Numbered from the stretch's first letter, positions 10,807 through 24,075 are shown. The stretch is 64,000 nucleotides of DNA from Alitta virens (GCA_932294295.1 OW028584.1:28313470-28377469), one strand, 5' to 3'. Program-made: numbers and translations. The notes: a model not told the origin generated them from the sequence alone.

Positions 10807-11102
10807 TTGATAAACTGTCAATCATTATCACGGCTTAATTAGGAGCCAAGGCTCATGATATTAGATGAGCCAATCTAATTCTGTGTATAAATTTTGCTTT
10901 TAGACTAATAACTGTTTTTGGTATATATGCATATGGAACTTTCTTGGCACTCACCAGTTTTAATTGATGATGTCATTTGGGATAAAGATGAAAAGTTAAT
11001 TATTTGAACCAACCACAGCAGTCAATATTTCCACTACTACTAAATATACATATATCCTCCACTCAGCTCCTGTGAGCGAATCAGAATACTTCATTGTCAT
11101 CC

Positions 11103-11180
11103 AGCATGGGTGTATGTTGGATGACTAGAGTGTATGTTGGATGGCTGGGGTGTATGTTGGATGGCTGAAGTGCATGTTGT
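11103..11180. repeat. 20-bp tandem repeat
   Basis: Units like GTGTATGTTGGATGGCTGGG occur about four times. The matching part of the inverted arm (about 49945-49985) has one or two. This is an arm-specific expansion. Confidence 0.7.
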
Positions 11181-12034
11181 ACAATGAGTGAATAATATAA
11201 GCAATGGTGGATGGTGAGTTTTGTGGGATTCACAAAAGTTATATTGCCTCAACCCACAAAATACTATGTTGGACACCTCAACATCCACTAATAATATGAT
11301 GATATTGGGTGTTTTGGAGTTGGCCCATTTGTTAAGGAACTACTTTTATGTCCCCTTGGCAGTCCTAGATCCTTTTCTCGCATATTCTGTGAGAAAAATC
11401 AAGGTTCCACTGATGCACAACCTGCAGGAGTGGTGTCCATTTCTTAGTGCCTATGCTCAGGCAGTTTCAATGTATCACCTTAAAATTAAAATTCAGCAGC
11501 ACTTCTTAACTCTCAAGTTACAGTGCTTTTGAAAATTAGCATTTATTGTTTTGCATTTTAGACCATTTGACCACCCTCCTACCTGTTAATTACTACACTG
11601 TGTGTATAATTATTATGTAAGTCACTATTTTAAGGATATTTTAGCAATAAGGTGTCATTGTGACTAAAAACCATTTTGAGGTATTTCTTGAAGGTGTAGA
11701 GACATCTTCTGTAAATATAACTGTTGTATAAGTGAGCGTTTTGTTTTAAATTAGAGATTTGGTCAAATTTACATGTAAATAATTATTATGCAGTATGGGT
11801 AATGCTTCAGAATAACCCAAAGAGTTTGTTAAAAATAATGAATATTGCAAAATCCACATTAGAATAACAGAATAAGCACAACATTTATGCAGTAATGTAT
11901 TCAACTCTGGGTTATGTAACATTATGTTTTCATATGATGTGATAAACTATGAATTGTGTACAATTGTAAAATCTCCATAGAATTAATTTTCATGATTAAT
12001 ACAGTGAATAAAAAACTTGTTATATTCTTTACAT

Positions 12035-12560
12035 AATACATTCTATTGCAACGATTGCCGCTTGACCAAAATCACATATTTTTTATGGTCCCACCGAAGA
12101 ATAACTTCCAAGAAGCGCCACTCCCTATGCTTCACATTGTAAACGCTTGCACCTCCTTTTCCCAGCATGCATTGTGTGCCGGAGTTCTATAACGCCCCTA
12201 GTGGATAATAAAATTAATTCAGAACTTCCAGTCAAGTGGGTAAATTTGCCGATTTCACATGAACAACACAATAAAATGTAATTTCCACATTTTTTCATTG
12301 TCATAATGACGCACGGAGCTAAATGTTACCTATATGTATGAGGTCAACAAACACTAAAATCTTAACGCTACCATGTCCGTATCATGGCATATGATGTCAT
12401 AATTGGTCAGTATAATGTCTCACAATAGTCGCCGATTGTTCTCTGTTTATGACGTAATCAGCTCGGTTAAGAATGCGCCTCTTTTTCCCAGTAGGCATAG
12501 CGCGTCCTACTTACGAGAGTGCGGGTTCTTGATACTTATTCTTTGGTCCCTACTTTGGAT
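12035..12560. promoter_or_regulatory. CpG-rich, left-arm-specific candidate promoter/boundary element
   Basis: About 22 CpG dinucleotides lie in some 530 bases, several times the surrounding density. TTTTCCCAGCATGCATTGTG at 12157-12176 and TTTTCCCAGTAGGCATAGCG at 12482-12501 resemble the TTCCCAGCATGCA core bound by ZNF143/Ronin-type factors. CCCCTAGTGG at 12195-12204 resembles the CTCF core. These factors are known to sit together at promoters and boundaries in animals. In the right arm the homology jumps from the equivalent of 12540 to about 12018, so the segment is absent there. No exon is recognised beside it. A GC-richer transposon is the main alternative. Confidence 0.4.
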
Positions 12561-13049
12561 AATAGCATTCGATTCTGTCTTCACTGTAAGATAACAAGCA
12601 ATCCATCATAAATATCCGCAGTTGATTTCTAGCTACTGACTGATATGTATGATTCTTTATTATTATCAATGACAAATCAAATTATTTACAATAATAATGA
12701 TGACTGGTGGTTTCAGAACTTAATTCAAAGTTATTTTGAGACCACTAGCTACATGAAAATTTTGAGGAATGAGATGCATGAGATGAAGTTAATATATGAT
12801 AAGAGAGCAGAGACACCACATTCCCCACCCCGCAGTGAAGTCTTTCATATATATATATACATTTCATTATACTTAGTGCAACTAGTGTACTGATCTTTTG
12901 ACCCAATGAGGTCTGAATGATAGCCTTGGATAGCTTTTACTTTGTAATGGTAAAATGTCATTAAGTTCAATAGAAATCAATATTTCGTGACTTCTGGGCC
13001 AAGACTGCATTGGTCAAAGAGAGCCTAGTTTTGTAATTACAATCTTCCA

Positions 13050-13310
13050 TTTCAAATGTCATTGTTTACCCTATTAAACAAGTCATATCTTATTCTGGAT
13101 TTTCTGATAGGAACTTTGTTTAGTGGAAATTCAATGAAAAATCCTATATAAACTAGTGTAAAACTTCACATGAGCATGATGATGCTTCAGGTAGAAATGC
13201 ATCAATTTCAATGAAACTGCACATGCATGTTCCTTTGGTCAAAAGACAATACCAAATTAAGTTAGGTTGGATCTGATAGTATTTTCAAATTTGCTGGGCA
13301 CCAGCCACAC
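13050..13310. other. left-arm segment with no match in the right arm
   Basis: Homology of block A breaks here. On the right the equivalent space is about 3.4 kb of different sequence (45560-48940). No gene is seen. Confidence 0.5.
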
Positions 13311-15609
13311 CCTACCTTGTACCCATGGGCTTACCAGAATCCGAATATTTCCTTTTCCATGGGAATTGGACCTGCTACAGGTCCCATTTGAGAATCAACA
13401 GCATAGACCATTACTCCAAAAAGTCAATTTTGCAATGGTAACACCCTGCTTACACTGTTACAATATCTACAAAGACATATGTTGACACCCATGGCTTACA
13501 CAAAATTCTTGCAATGTTTGTCTATAGCTGTACAACATATAGTATATAGTATCTTTGTATAAATATGGTGCGCTGTGTTTTTGCTTTGTTTGGAAATATG
13601 ATTTTGCTGAGCAGATTTGCCTGAGGTATCCAGTGGGGCATGTTAGTCACAAATGATTTGCATTCATGTGGTCTAGACTCTCACTTTCCATAGTGAGAAT
13701 TGGCGACACAAATCTACAGACAAATTTGTAATCTGAAGCTAGGTTGATGTCTCCTTCTGAATCTGATGTTGAGTAGATGTGACTAATAGATTGAAATGGT
13801 AAAGTCACGCAGGCTAAAATTGCTAATTTCACAGCTTTTCATTACATTAGCACCTTGTTTTATTTGTCCGTACTAAACAATCAAATTTATGTATGGTACT
13901 GCTTAAAACATACCTTTAAAGCTAAACAGCCGATATAACCAACCATCTAGCTAGCTGTACAATGTAGCACTTAGAACTCATAACTCAGAATAAGTTTATT
14001 CGTACTGTATATATAAATATACAAGATCTGGAGTTCCCTTCTGAAAGAGCCATGCTGTCACTGACAAAGGGTCGCCCCTTTCCAAAGTATACAATAAATC
14101 AAGTTGATTAATCAATATCACCAGGTACATGAAATAAATATATATATATTGTATTTGATATCAAGACATGCTTGGAATAAAGGGATGAAGTTTATCTGTC
14201 TAAAAAAGAAATACTCTATTATCTAAAATACAAATTAAGAAGACTGGAATGGAAGGAAGTGTACTGATCCTAAATAATGTAAGATAACATTCACTTAGAG
14301 CAGTACACCATCATTTAATGAAATCCTAGAAATTTGAGGCCACTACTGACATTTATTTGCAGAGAGTTATTCACAGAATTCATTTACAGTTTTTTATGCT
14401 ATGTGGGACTGTTATTGAGCTGACACTAATAGGACTTATTGGCTTTGTTTTGGATGCAACGGCAGGTTAATACCAAGTATGGCCTTAATAATGTAAGATG
14501 ACACTCACATGCCAAGTTCTGAGTTCTGAGGACTAAAGTACACTGTAAAGTATTGAAATCCTACACGACTGACATTTAATCACCGAGTAATTCGCAGTAC
14601 TTATTAAAAAAACTTGTTCAGCTTATGTGGATTTTTAGTGAGCTGACACTTATAGGACTCTTGGGCTTCTGTTTTGGATGCAATGGAAGGTTAATACCAT
14701 GTGCACAACATCGCCTTAGTAATCTTTCTTAGAATTTGATCTGGTGTCCCAACTCATGTATACAGCTCAGGTCACAGGGCTAAACAGAATGCAATCAAAC
14801 ATGTCCTGAGGCAAACTAATTGAAGACATCAAAGGCTTAGAGTGATTGATATATTTCTATAGGATATATGGGCAGATCAGAAGATCAACTAGTATGCCTT
14901 TGAATTACAGGAGTACTCCATCGAAAACACTATGCATGACCAGAATATTTTTAATGAAGCAATAGTTCTCCAAATGCAGTACGAAATGAAAGGTCAAATA
15001 AAAATCTTTAGAAATTGAATGGTCTTAGTAATGATACAATTTAAGACTTATTATTGTTTTGTTCATATATCTACACATATGTGTCTCGTTCAAGAATTCA
15101 AGGTATCAGAATTTTGTTGAGAACTATTGCCAATTTTGTGCCTCTAGCAGGTCCTTGTTAATGCCATTAGCTTTTCAAGAAGTGTTTTCATCACTGCATT
15201 CGTAATGTCACTCCACAATTTCACCAATTATTCATCTTAATTTTTATATTCTATAAGTCCTTATAGAGAAATTGTCGCTAGAAAAAGAAGTGCTAGGTAA
15301 ATGATACATAATAGTGCATTTTAGATGTGTGTTTTTTTCTCTTTTCTGAACTTAAATTGTGCATCCCTAATCTGAACTTAAATTGTGCATCCCTAATTAA
15401 TGAGTTTTGAACTTTGAATTTTACTGTCTGTACCAATACTAAAACTTGCAACAACACTATTATGAGTTGATTAGTGGAACTTTGAACAAATTACATTGCA
15501 GTCATTCAGTTATTGATATTCTTCCATCTGTAAGAGCCAGGTAATGCCAGGTTTTAGCAGGCGGATATTTGCAGCAATTTAAGCAAATGAAACTATGGTC
15601 ATGTATTGT

Positions 15610-15792
15610 CAGAGGCGTCATTCAGGGAGGGGGGGGGATTTATACCTCCCATTTTTTTTGGGAGGGGGGGGGGATGATCAATGCAATCACCAAACCCCCT
15701 GCTACTTGTACTAACAAGGGAAGTCATGGTTTGACAGACAACTTAAGGCTTGCATCCCTCCCTTCCACCTGTCTGATAAAGTGACGCCCCTG
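15610..15792. mobile_element. hAT-like MITE
   Basis: The ends are CAGAGGCGTCA and TGACGCCCCTG, an imperfect 11-base TIR starting with the CAG typical of hAT elements. Flanks TGTATTGT and TGTATGCC could be a worn 8-base TSD (first five match). Inside are two G-rich runs (15628-15640, 15661-15674) around a T-rich spacer. It is non-autonomous, 183 bp. Confidence 0.6.
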
Positions 15793-16094
15793 TGTATGCC
15801 AAAATGGTTCATACACCGTTTGCAAAACGCTGGCTCAGTGCTAGCACATTAAAATTTACAGTGAAATATTGCCATCCAGACCAACATCAGGACTAATTTT
15901 ACTCATCTTAATGTCTAGGTGGCCTTAATGGTAATATACAATGGTTAGAACATGCTTGGGTCTGAAAATGGTGGTCTTGCTGGTGAGGTGGTCTTAAAGC
16001 AGGCTTCTATGGCACCATACAGTACAACAGTGTCCTATAGTGACTTAACACCACCAGATGATATACAAAATCAAATCAATGCCATAGCTGACCT

Positions 16095-16262
16095 GTCACA
16101 CAAATATAACCCCTCCAACACCCAATGGCAGATACTGTCACCCCGGATCAGAGTAATGGGGTAATTTGATCATTTTGTGGTTGACATCATGCTAGGTCTC
16201 ATCAAATATTCCATTCATGACATCAAGTCATTTCATGCTCAACTAACTGTACTCATCCTGTA
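16095..16262. repeat. dispersed repeat R1, copy 2
   Basis: Direct copy of 1-215 with the same landmarks (AACCCCTCCAA, TCTCATCAAATATTCC). A 70-codon frame starting at 15952 overlaps it but is not kept open in copy 1. Confidence 0.6.
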
Positions 16263-16264
16263 AT

Positions 16265-19200
16265 AGAATAGATATACCAGGCATTTGTAAATGATAGCCG
16301 TTATCTAATATGGTTTAAGCTAAATCAGGCTCAAAGCACAAATTTTGATCATACATACAGAAAAGGTACGTAGTGGAAACCTGAATTAACAACACCTTTC
16401 CATTTGAGACAACACCTATCTGAATATTTGAAACAAACACAAATAAATTGAATTGCTTACAGCTGTAATCACAGTATAAGATAATGTAATTCCTTTATAA
16501 GAGGAAAAACTCAACCAAGACTATATGATGTTAATTGCAAACACACTTTATTATGAACACATTTGGGCTGCTAAATTTAACAATATTTAAGACCCTTAAT
16601 TTCGTTATTAACAAAATTAAGACTGCTAAATCATGACAAATAAAATAATATATAAAAGGCAGTCAGCATGGTACTAAGGTAAAATTATAAAAAGGTAAGT
16701 TATTTCATAAAGGCCAATGCTTCAAAGCAGTAATGACAAAAATGCAAATTTATGTTGCAAAAGTAGCAGTAATCAAAATTATTATTTGTATCAGATTTTA
16801 AAACAGCGTTATATTTTGATTCTTCCATTGTTCCACAATGACGTTCTTAAATAAAAACAAAATCACCAGAAATCTACTCAAAAGAAACAAAATGGTCAGA
16901 AAATCAATAATATTAAATGATGACATTACACATTGGCATTTTATGGAAACTTTAGGCCCTGGGGAATGATTCGGAATCTAAATTTGATGTGCTTTATATT
17001 CACTGGTGTCATATAAACTTTTGATATTAAACAGTCATCTCCATAACCTGCGGTATGAAAGGATATTGTCAACTCATATCCACGAGGACAAATTAATCAC
17101 CCGGTTATAGTATGCGAAGGAAATGAGGAACAAGAATAGAATCAAGACTTATTATCCTCAAACATTGAGTAATCACAATGTGTAGACTCTTGTAGAGAGT
17201 ATATTGATATTGCACCATGTGGTTCAGGTGTTCTTATTACTTTTTTTGCAGGATATACAATGTATATGCCTAGGAATAATTACTTGTGGAATTGAATACA
17301 TTGGCTGCTCTGAGTATATACTACTGAATGATTCTGACACACAAGTATAAGCTTTGTCAGGTAATATGACCAGCTGCAACCAGCAGATGTAATAATGAGA
17401 GCATAAAGCTTGAATTCCACTCTTTATTAGGGGAGAGTGGGGCATCATGAGTCATTTTTTGCTCTTTCCACCTATGACCATGAAGTGACAATTGTACAGT
17501 CTTACTGTAAATATCTTATGTAAAGAGTTAAATTTTATATATCATTTTTAAGAGGGGGAAGCGCTGTGCCGAAAGGAAAATATGTCAAACCCTGAAATGT
17601 AAAAACATGCCTACATTTGCTGTGTTAAATATATTTGTATTAAGGCTATTATGTAATTTAAGGTAAAGTGCATCTGGCATAAGTGATAAATGAAGGAAAT
17701 TACATATTTCTACAATACAATTCCTTTGTATGGCTTGGATCTAAGTTAATAAACCCCATTCCAAGACCCGCCCTAAAAAACATTTTGGGTCTTCATTCCA
17801 ATAGATAGATTTGAACGGCTTGGTTATCACTGGTTATAGTCCAACAACAGGTTGCCATAGCTACCAATAATGTCTAATAATGTGTAGCTCCTTGCTAATG
17901 CATGAGACATTTTCGTTAAGTTGCACTATACATACACATTCTTTTGGGGTCTCTCTGACAGGTTAGCCACACTAAAAATTGTCTGAGTTTTGGTCGCTGT
18001 CTTAACACCGAGCTGTGCTTGAGAATCACCTGGTATATGATGGTATATGGAGAATCTGTTCCAAAAGTGTATGGCTGAGTACAGGGATAATGAAGATTTC
18101 TGAATTATCCCACCAGATTTCCGTCTGGCTCAGGACTGCACAACATACATTCTGTTATTGTCAATCACATAATTCTTGGATTACGCATAATGCTGATAAA
18201 TTGCACTAGTGTGCTTTGGATAAGCTCGTAAAAGTACAAGTGGTTTTTAGAATAACGATCAAAATAATGCAACAGACAGTTGATTGATAATGAAACACAT
18301 AAAAATGGTGGTTGTTCTAGTCTTCTTTGCATCATTCTGTAGACCACCTATCAGTATTATGATTACCAAAATTTACAGTGGAATCTGTTCATGACACCAA
18401 TTCACTATTAAAAACACCTCAATTGAAGCCACTAACTTTGGGTCCAAATAAATTACTACCTTCGTATCTTACCGCACCATTAAGACCAGTAAATCTGCAT
18501 CAAGGGTGGTCTTAATGGTGAGAATGCAGTGTATATTGTGATTAATAAATTGCTTGGGCCAAATTAAGAGGTCGTAATTTAGAAACGGTCGTAATTAAGA
18601 GTAAAGAGCTGGCTACCAAGCAAGAATCTTCTGTAAAAAATCTATTTAAATGATAATAACACAAGATTTCAAAAACATTTTGCAGACAGACAGCATTTGG
18701 AAACATCTGATTTTAATGAATGTGAAATGTAGCATCATAAATTGATCCTGCATATCAGTTACTTTTATGCTTTCTAATGGAAGTAACTAATTTATAGTAG
18801 TAGCATATATGCTAACTTATGTATAATGTCAATATTTTGCAAGGTTATTGCCATATAAAATGATAAAAACAAGTTTATGGGATATAAATTCTGCAATGAT
18901 TCTACAGATAAAAGCCAGCGTGGCAAACAAACTGCATCGACAAGTATGTTGTCTCGGAGGTAATCTAAGAATGTCAATGTCTTGTTGGTTATTCAACATT
19001 TATTCATATCAAGAATCTAGAAAAGGTGTCTTGTTTATTTAAAAAACACAAAGATTATTTGTTTATTACATTCATTATTAATATTATATTAAAACCACGA
19101 AAAAAAGTAAAACTGGAAAGCTGGTCGGTGAATAACTAGTGAATAATCACAATAAACTTCTTCTTCTTTTTTTTTCTTTTTGGCTTAAGACTATGTTTAT

Positions 19201-19970
19201 ATCAATTCAGAAAATAAATTTAAAAAAAGTAAATATTAAGTTAACTGATTCTATTGAGTTGAAAGCATACCGAAAGAGCAAAATTACATAAAATCATTCA
19301 AGTCATCTATAGTAACAAATAATACTTGAAATGCTATTCCCAAAAATTTCCAAGGAAAAAACATTGGGGCTTGACCCAAGTAATAGGAAAGTGTCAGAAG
19401 TAATTAGCGACAAACCAATGGAACCGCTAAGGATTAATGGCAGATATATTTAGTGTGGAATGTTCACATAAAATACTCTGTCGAAGAATGTCAGTTGCAC
19501 GAGTTCCTACATGTTTTGCACACTAGTGGGGGGTTTTTTTTTTGGGCTTCTTAGTACAGTAGAAACCCATTCATTTCAAGTTGATCTCATTGTTATGACC
19601 CAACCCACAATTAACATAATGGGACTCAGCTGAAATTATAGAGTGTATTTTATTTCATAATCAAGAGTAGTATATTTTGAAAGAAGGCAAAATTGGATGG
19701 CCAGGGTTACACATTGTAATTCTATGTTGAATGAATTATAAAAATGTATTGTAAATATTATCCATTCCAACAGCAACAAAAATGTACTATTTAGTAAATA
19801 TAGTGTGATCAATAAAAGTCCACTCAATTGCCGATCATATATTTCCATAAATGGCATGAAGCAGCACAAGATGGACAAAAATATAATCTAACTTAAAATT
19901 TGCTATATTCTCCATTTCAATCTGTGCTGTGATTGATGACCATGCATAATGATGAGAAGATGACAAAAGA
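16265..19970. other. intergenic DNA with worn repeats
   Basis: No gene is recognised. At 17430-17450 GGGGAGAGTGGGGCATCATG looks like the end of a worn DNA transposon, but no partner end was found. At 18390-18530 are worn sequences with AAGACCA and GTGGTCTTAATGG motifs that recur at about 15900 and 36345. Confidence 0.35.
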
Positions 19971-19974
19971 TTAT

Positions 19975-20180
19975 CATTGTAAAGATAGGAAACTTTTTAT
20001 GGGGTTCAAAGTTGGTGTTTAAATTATTACAGTGGATTGCAATGAAGTGTAGCCAGTTGATGTTTGACTTATTAATAACATTATTGTCCATTCTATGCCG
20101 CTTGAAGGTTTTTAGTATCCAATATGACAGAAAGTAAATTAACATTTATTGTGGATCATACCATAGTAAATATTTGAAAT
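19975..20180. repeat. dispersed repeat R2, copy 1
   Basis: Direct partner of 20870-21035: both have GAAGGTTTTTAG, CAATATGAC, AAATTAAC and TTTATTGTGGAT in order. Related pieces lie at 19780-19900 and 36540-36900. Confidence 0.6.
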
Positions 20181-20869
20181 CCTTTTTTTTCCTTATTTCA
20201 CACATCCAATGTGATGATGGATTAGAAATAATATTTGCCACATTGCATAAGATAGAGTCACCTTACAAACAAGCTTCAAGGAGGACTGGCAACCACAATT
20301 ATTATACAAACATTACAAAGCCAGTGCATAATGGGACATAATGGAGGAGAAAAGTAGCCACCACTTAATAGTGCACAGTAATTTCCAGGAGCACGAACAA
20401 CACTTCAATATAAGAATGGTATATGAAGGCAAAATACAGATAGTCAAGTACAAGAAATCCCAAAAGGATGAAAAGACCAAGAACATTTTGTATAATGATC
20501 TCAATTCCTTGTCTCATTGTAAAATTATCTATTCACTTATTTCTATAACATCGAAATTCACCATGAACATTGACTTACTGTTAGATCACCACTTAACTAT
20601 CTTGCTAAAGCCATGGTTAAACTATTCTACATTGTTATTATATTTATGAAAGAAAGTATAAATCTGCCCACTTACTTTTGTTAAGAGTAACGTGTCACTT
20701 GCTGACTTACCATGACTGATTGAAAGATTTATATTGCATAACTTTGATGTTCAATGAAATGATAATTTACTGGCAATCCACCAGCTTATTTACAGCAGCA
20801 GATTAAGATGGCTTAACCTATTAGGGAGGCACTCATGCTGCAATACTGTGATGTGGCTGCCAAACTTGC

Positions 20870-21035
20870 AATTTGAGTGATAGCTTGATGACTACACTTC
20901 AATGCAATCAGTTGTAATAACATTATCGTCCAAAATGAAGGTTTTTAGGGATACAATATGACTGAAAGCAAATTAACGTTTATTGTGGATACTACCATAG
21001 TGACTATTTGAAATCCACGAATATTCACTTATTTC
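20870..21035. repeat. dispersed repeat R2, copy 2
   Basis: Second copy of R2, about 0.9 kb downstream of the first and in the same orientation. No coding capacity is evident. Confidence 0.6.
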
Positions 21036-22129
21036 TATTACACCCAAATTTACCATAAAGATTGACTTAAGTGACGCATCAGTGTTAAATAAAATGAAAA
21101 ATTGTTGCGAGTAATTTGTTGCAAGAATCTTCAGTAAAAAACTTACCATGCATCATCAGGCTACTGAGACTCTAGAGCTGGTGTCATTAGAATAACATAT
21201 GTCTCAAACCTCCACAACGTTCAATGATGGCCTCCGTGCTCTCTCATAAATCGCTTCCTTTACTCCCTTTTGGAACCATCATTTTCTACATCCAACACTT
21301 TAAAAATCCTTGTTTCCTAAATGTATGTCCTTTTCCAGCTGTATGTTGGTAGGCTGCTGATGACTGGTTACTGGTACTTGGTATTTTGTGTTGTTGTAAT
21401 CTTGGTGTTGTGTTGCTGGGAAGTTTTACCAATGTAGATTTCTTCACAGCTGCTGAAAAACTACTTTATGATTTCTGACACAAAAAATATTGTAACAAAG
21501 TACATGTAGTAATAATAGTGCTAATGTAGCATTAAAAAAAATTAAAAATTATCTCCAGCCTAGTATGGATTAGTTTTGTTTTGGATGTATGATACTTCCT
21601 GTTGGAAGAAAGTGCTGACACAAGATGATATATGAAAATTGGGAGTGATGCATTATCCCGTTGTGGCATAAGGCCTAATGATTTATTACTTCAGAAGCCA
21701 GAGTTGTATCATGAATAATGACAGGATACATTGTTGTTTGTAACAAAGACATTGTACATTCTGATGTACTTGCATGCACATCATACTACAACTAAGAAAT
21801 ATAGAATGAGGTAACTAATTTGATAGTTTATTTGACCTGATTATAAACATATACAGAGAAATTAAGCAAACAAATTCTCATTGGTCAATATTTAACTGGT
21901 GTATTTAAAACCTGGAAAGTGGTGGTTTGACTTTTTGCTGAAGTATTTCCATTTTGGAATGCCGCTTGCTTTGAATAAAAAATATGAAAATGAGAATATA
22001 TCTATCCACATGTGGAAATTGTTTGGAATCCCACTAAATGATATAGACACTCTCTGCTCATTGTTGTATCATAATGAGAAGATAGTGTCCATATGGAGTG
22101 CCTATATAAAGCAGATATTGTTACAGTAG

Positions 22130-22480
22130 TGGTATTGTGCTCAACTCCCAATCCTTAGGGTCTGGGTTTGAGCCTCATGCACTGCACTTTCTGTTTGTGG
22201 CCTTTGGCAAGCCACTTAGTCCTCACTACCACCGTCCACCCAGCAGATGAGTGGGTGCCTGGCTTAAGAAGACTTTGATGGATGAAGAAAAGAGAGATCA
22301 GCTGCATCCCAGATAGCATTCAAAATTCTTTCAATGTCGGCATGATGTCGGCGATGTCAAAACGATGTTGTAATGACAGCAGCTGATATTGAAACGACGC
22401 TGGCCTGACTTGGAATGCTATCTGGGATAGGACCTTCGCAAAATTGGTGAAAACTACTCCCCATACCAGGGAGTTGAGCA
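22130..22480 (+). repeat. SINE-like insertion holding a MITE
   Basis: GTGCTCAACTCCCAATCC and GGGTTTGAGCC resemble a tRNA-derived head (the first part is shared with the right arm). GGCAAGCCACTTAGTCCTC and CCACCCAGCAGATGAGTGGG are like the central part of widespread animal SINEs. From about 22190 to 22560 the right arm has no counterpart. The MITE at 22318-22426 lies inside. Confidence 0.45.
22318..22426. mobile_element. MITE, CCCAGATAGCATTC family, copy 1
   Basis: TIRs CCCAGATAGCATTC and GAATGCTATCTGGG bound 109 bp. Inside, short GATGTC/GATGTTG units repeat. A second copy is at 29816-29914. Confidence 0.75.
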
Positions 22481-22969
22481 ACTTAACAGATATAGTGGCT
22501 CTTAAAAATACATCTTCAATATCTTTGTACCGCAGAATGTATATTGTAGTATAAACGTGGAGTGCTATGTATAATGCTATACTAATAATAATCCTGAATT
22601 CTTGTGTATGTTATGAACTTATTAGTTTCCTGTGGTAAATACAATTCTATACAAGATAAAAGTGACATCCATATTACCATATATCCTTCCACAAATTCCA
22701 ATATAATATCCCCTGTGGACACTTCATGAATACTGTAGATGCTTCGTAACAGCCCACAATATATCAGTCACTAAAATTGTACTTGCATTGGTCTTTCTTT
22801 TTTTTTTACTGGGAAACCATTATTCTTTCTAAGAACAATCATTGCCAACAAAAATATGAGGTAGAAAAACCAAAAGATTTTCAGTACCAACTCAGTCTCA
22901 ATCAGCGTTTACATGTGCTCGCAGGAAGCACTTTTCATGAGAAGTTTTTTTGTTCAGGGCCTGCTCATG

Positions 22970-23050
22970 TTAACTTGGCAGTAACGAGAGTCTCGGACAG
23001 CCCGTATCAGCAGCCTGGAGCCAGTGATGGGCTTGTGTCTAACCATAAAA
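22970..23050. other. unusually well-conserved 80 bp inside block B
   Basis: The stretch holds a run of more than 30 bases, including AACGAGAGTCTCGGACAGCC, that is identical in the inverted arm at 62815-62895. Flanking sequence differs by 15-20%. A reading frame that spans it on the left is broken by a one-base indel on the right, so any constraint is not on that frame. Origin unknown; it could be a SINE segment. Confidence 0.4.
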
Positions 23051-23409
23051 CTTGAACTTTGTTTTTCCTACTGTTTTAGAAGTATGCCTAGGTGATTAAC
23101 TGTATTTTCAGTATCGTACCCCCTGTGGAATTTTTTTTTTTAGATGTAGATAAGCAATATATGCAAATAAAGTTTCACTGAAACTCAACGTGCCAGAAAA
23201 ATAACTTTGCATGGATAACATTCAACTTGGCCAAATGTCAGCGCTGGAAAATAACAATCTCAAATGGACTCTATTAGAGCCTAAATAAACTGCTTTGTTT
23301 TGTTAGTTTTTTTTTATATAATTAAGTTAGTAATAATCAAAGCATAGTAAATTCAGTTGTAAAAGCTGCTTATATTAGTGACATCAGTAAAGAGACCAAC
23401 TGACTACAG

Positions 23410-23530
23410 TGTTCAACTTACCTCGTTGTTCAACTTATCTCATTGTTCAACTTACCTCATTGTTCAACTTACCTCATTGTTTAAATTACCTCATTGTTCA
23501 ACTTACCTCATTGTTCGACTTACCTCACAG
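23410..23530. repeat. 18-bp tandem repeat
   Basis: Units like GTTCAACTTACCTCATT occur about seven times. The right arm (62375-62430) has about three units on the opposite strand. Confidence 0.85.
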
Positions 23531-23934
23531 TATGCACTCCAGATTACGTAGATACACAGATTCAAACTTAATTGCCATTTATGTAAAGTTTTTTAAATCT
23601 ATCACATCACAAACTAGGTAAAGTTTATAAATGTTGTCCCATCTTTTGATATGTACATTTCAACAATATGAAATTCACCCACAAAATTTTGTCTGTTTGT
23701 CTGAATATTTTCAAGGTGGAATAAAAAAACTGTCATGGATTAACGTGGTAGAACCCGTCCCACGTCAGCATGGAATGAAAGGTGAATAGATCGTCTGTAA
23801 CATATATGTAGCATGTGCACAGATAGTCATGGCAATTTCAGAGAGTTAAGCTTGAAAGGTAAACTTGTATTGCAAAACGATGACGATTGTATCAGACGTG
23901 AAATTGTTAATCGCACGAGACATTAATTGGAGGT

Positions 23935-24075
23935 GCCTTGTATTTAGTGTCTATGCTGAGGCAAGCAAAAGACCCCACCCATGGGGTAAATGTGCAACAT
24001 GGTCATTGGTGTGGATTTATCATATCATCATTAGGTCAGGCTCTGGCTGCTGCCAGTAGCATTGAGACATTGAAC
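23935..24075 (+). repeat. SINE-B body fragment, ancestral
   Basis: It shows GTGTCTATGCTGAGGCAAG, CCCACCCATGGGGTAAATG and TAGCATTGAGACATTGAA. It is present at the matching place in the inverted arm (61840-61975), so the insertion predates the duplication. Confidence 0.8.

Larger units (their letters stand above)
8935..15230 (+). repeat. segmental duplication block A
   Basis: This block is found again, inverted, at about 43000-52145. Anchors: 8940-8975 with 52110-52145; 11320-11390 with 49730-49800; 13010-13080 with 48940-49000; 13650-13690 with 45200-45250; 14030-14130 with 44880-44980; 14440-14500 with 43740-43790; 15160-15190 with 43030-43060. Identity ranges from nearly perfect over 50 bases to about 75%. 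Indels are frequent and mostly transposon or satellite insertions. It carries no recognised gene. Confidence 0.85.

Noticed and set aside
11221..11532. Frame shared with 49700-49915 (ELAHLLR, FYVPLAVL, YSVRKI)
   Set aside because: After YSVRKI the two arms fall out of frame and upstream parts differ; the similarity is explained by the block A duplication.
17430..17560. Transposon starting GGGGAGAGTGGGGC
   Set aside because: Only one end was seen; no inverted partner or TSD.
22777..23055. 92-codon frame kept partly in the right arm (62983-63174)
   Set aside because: A one-base indel in a T run shifts the frame on the right, so coding is unlikely.
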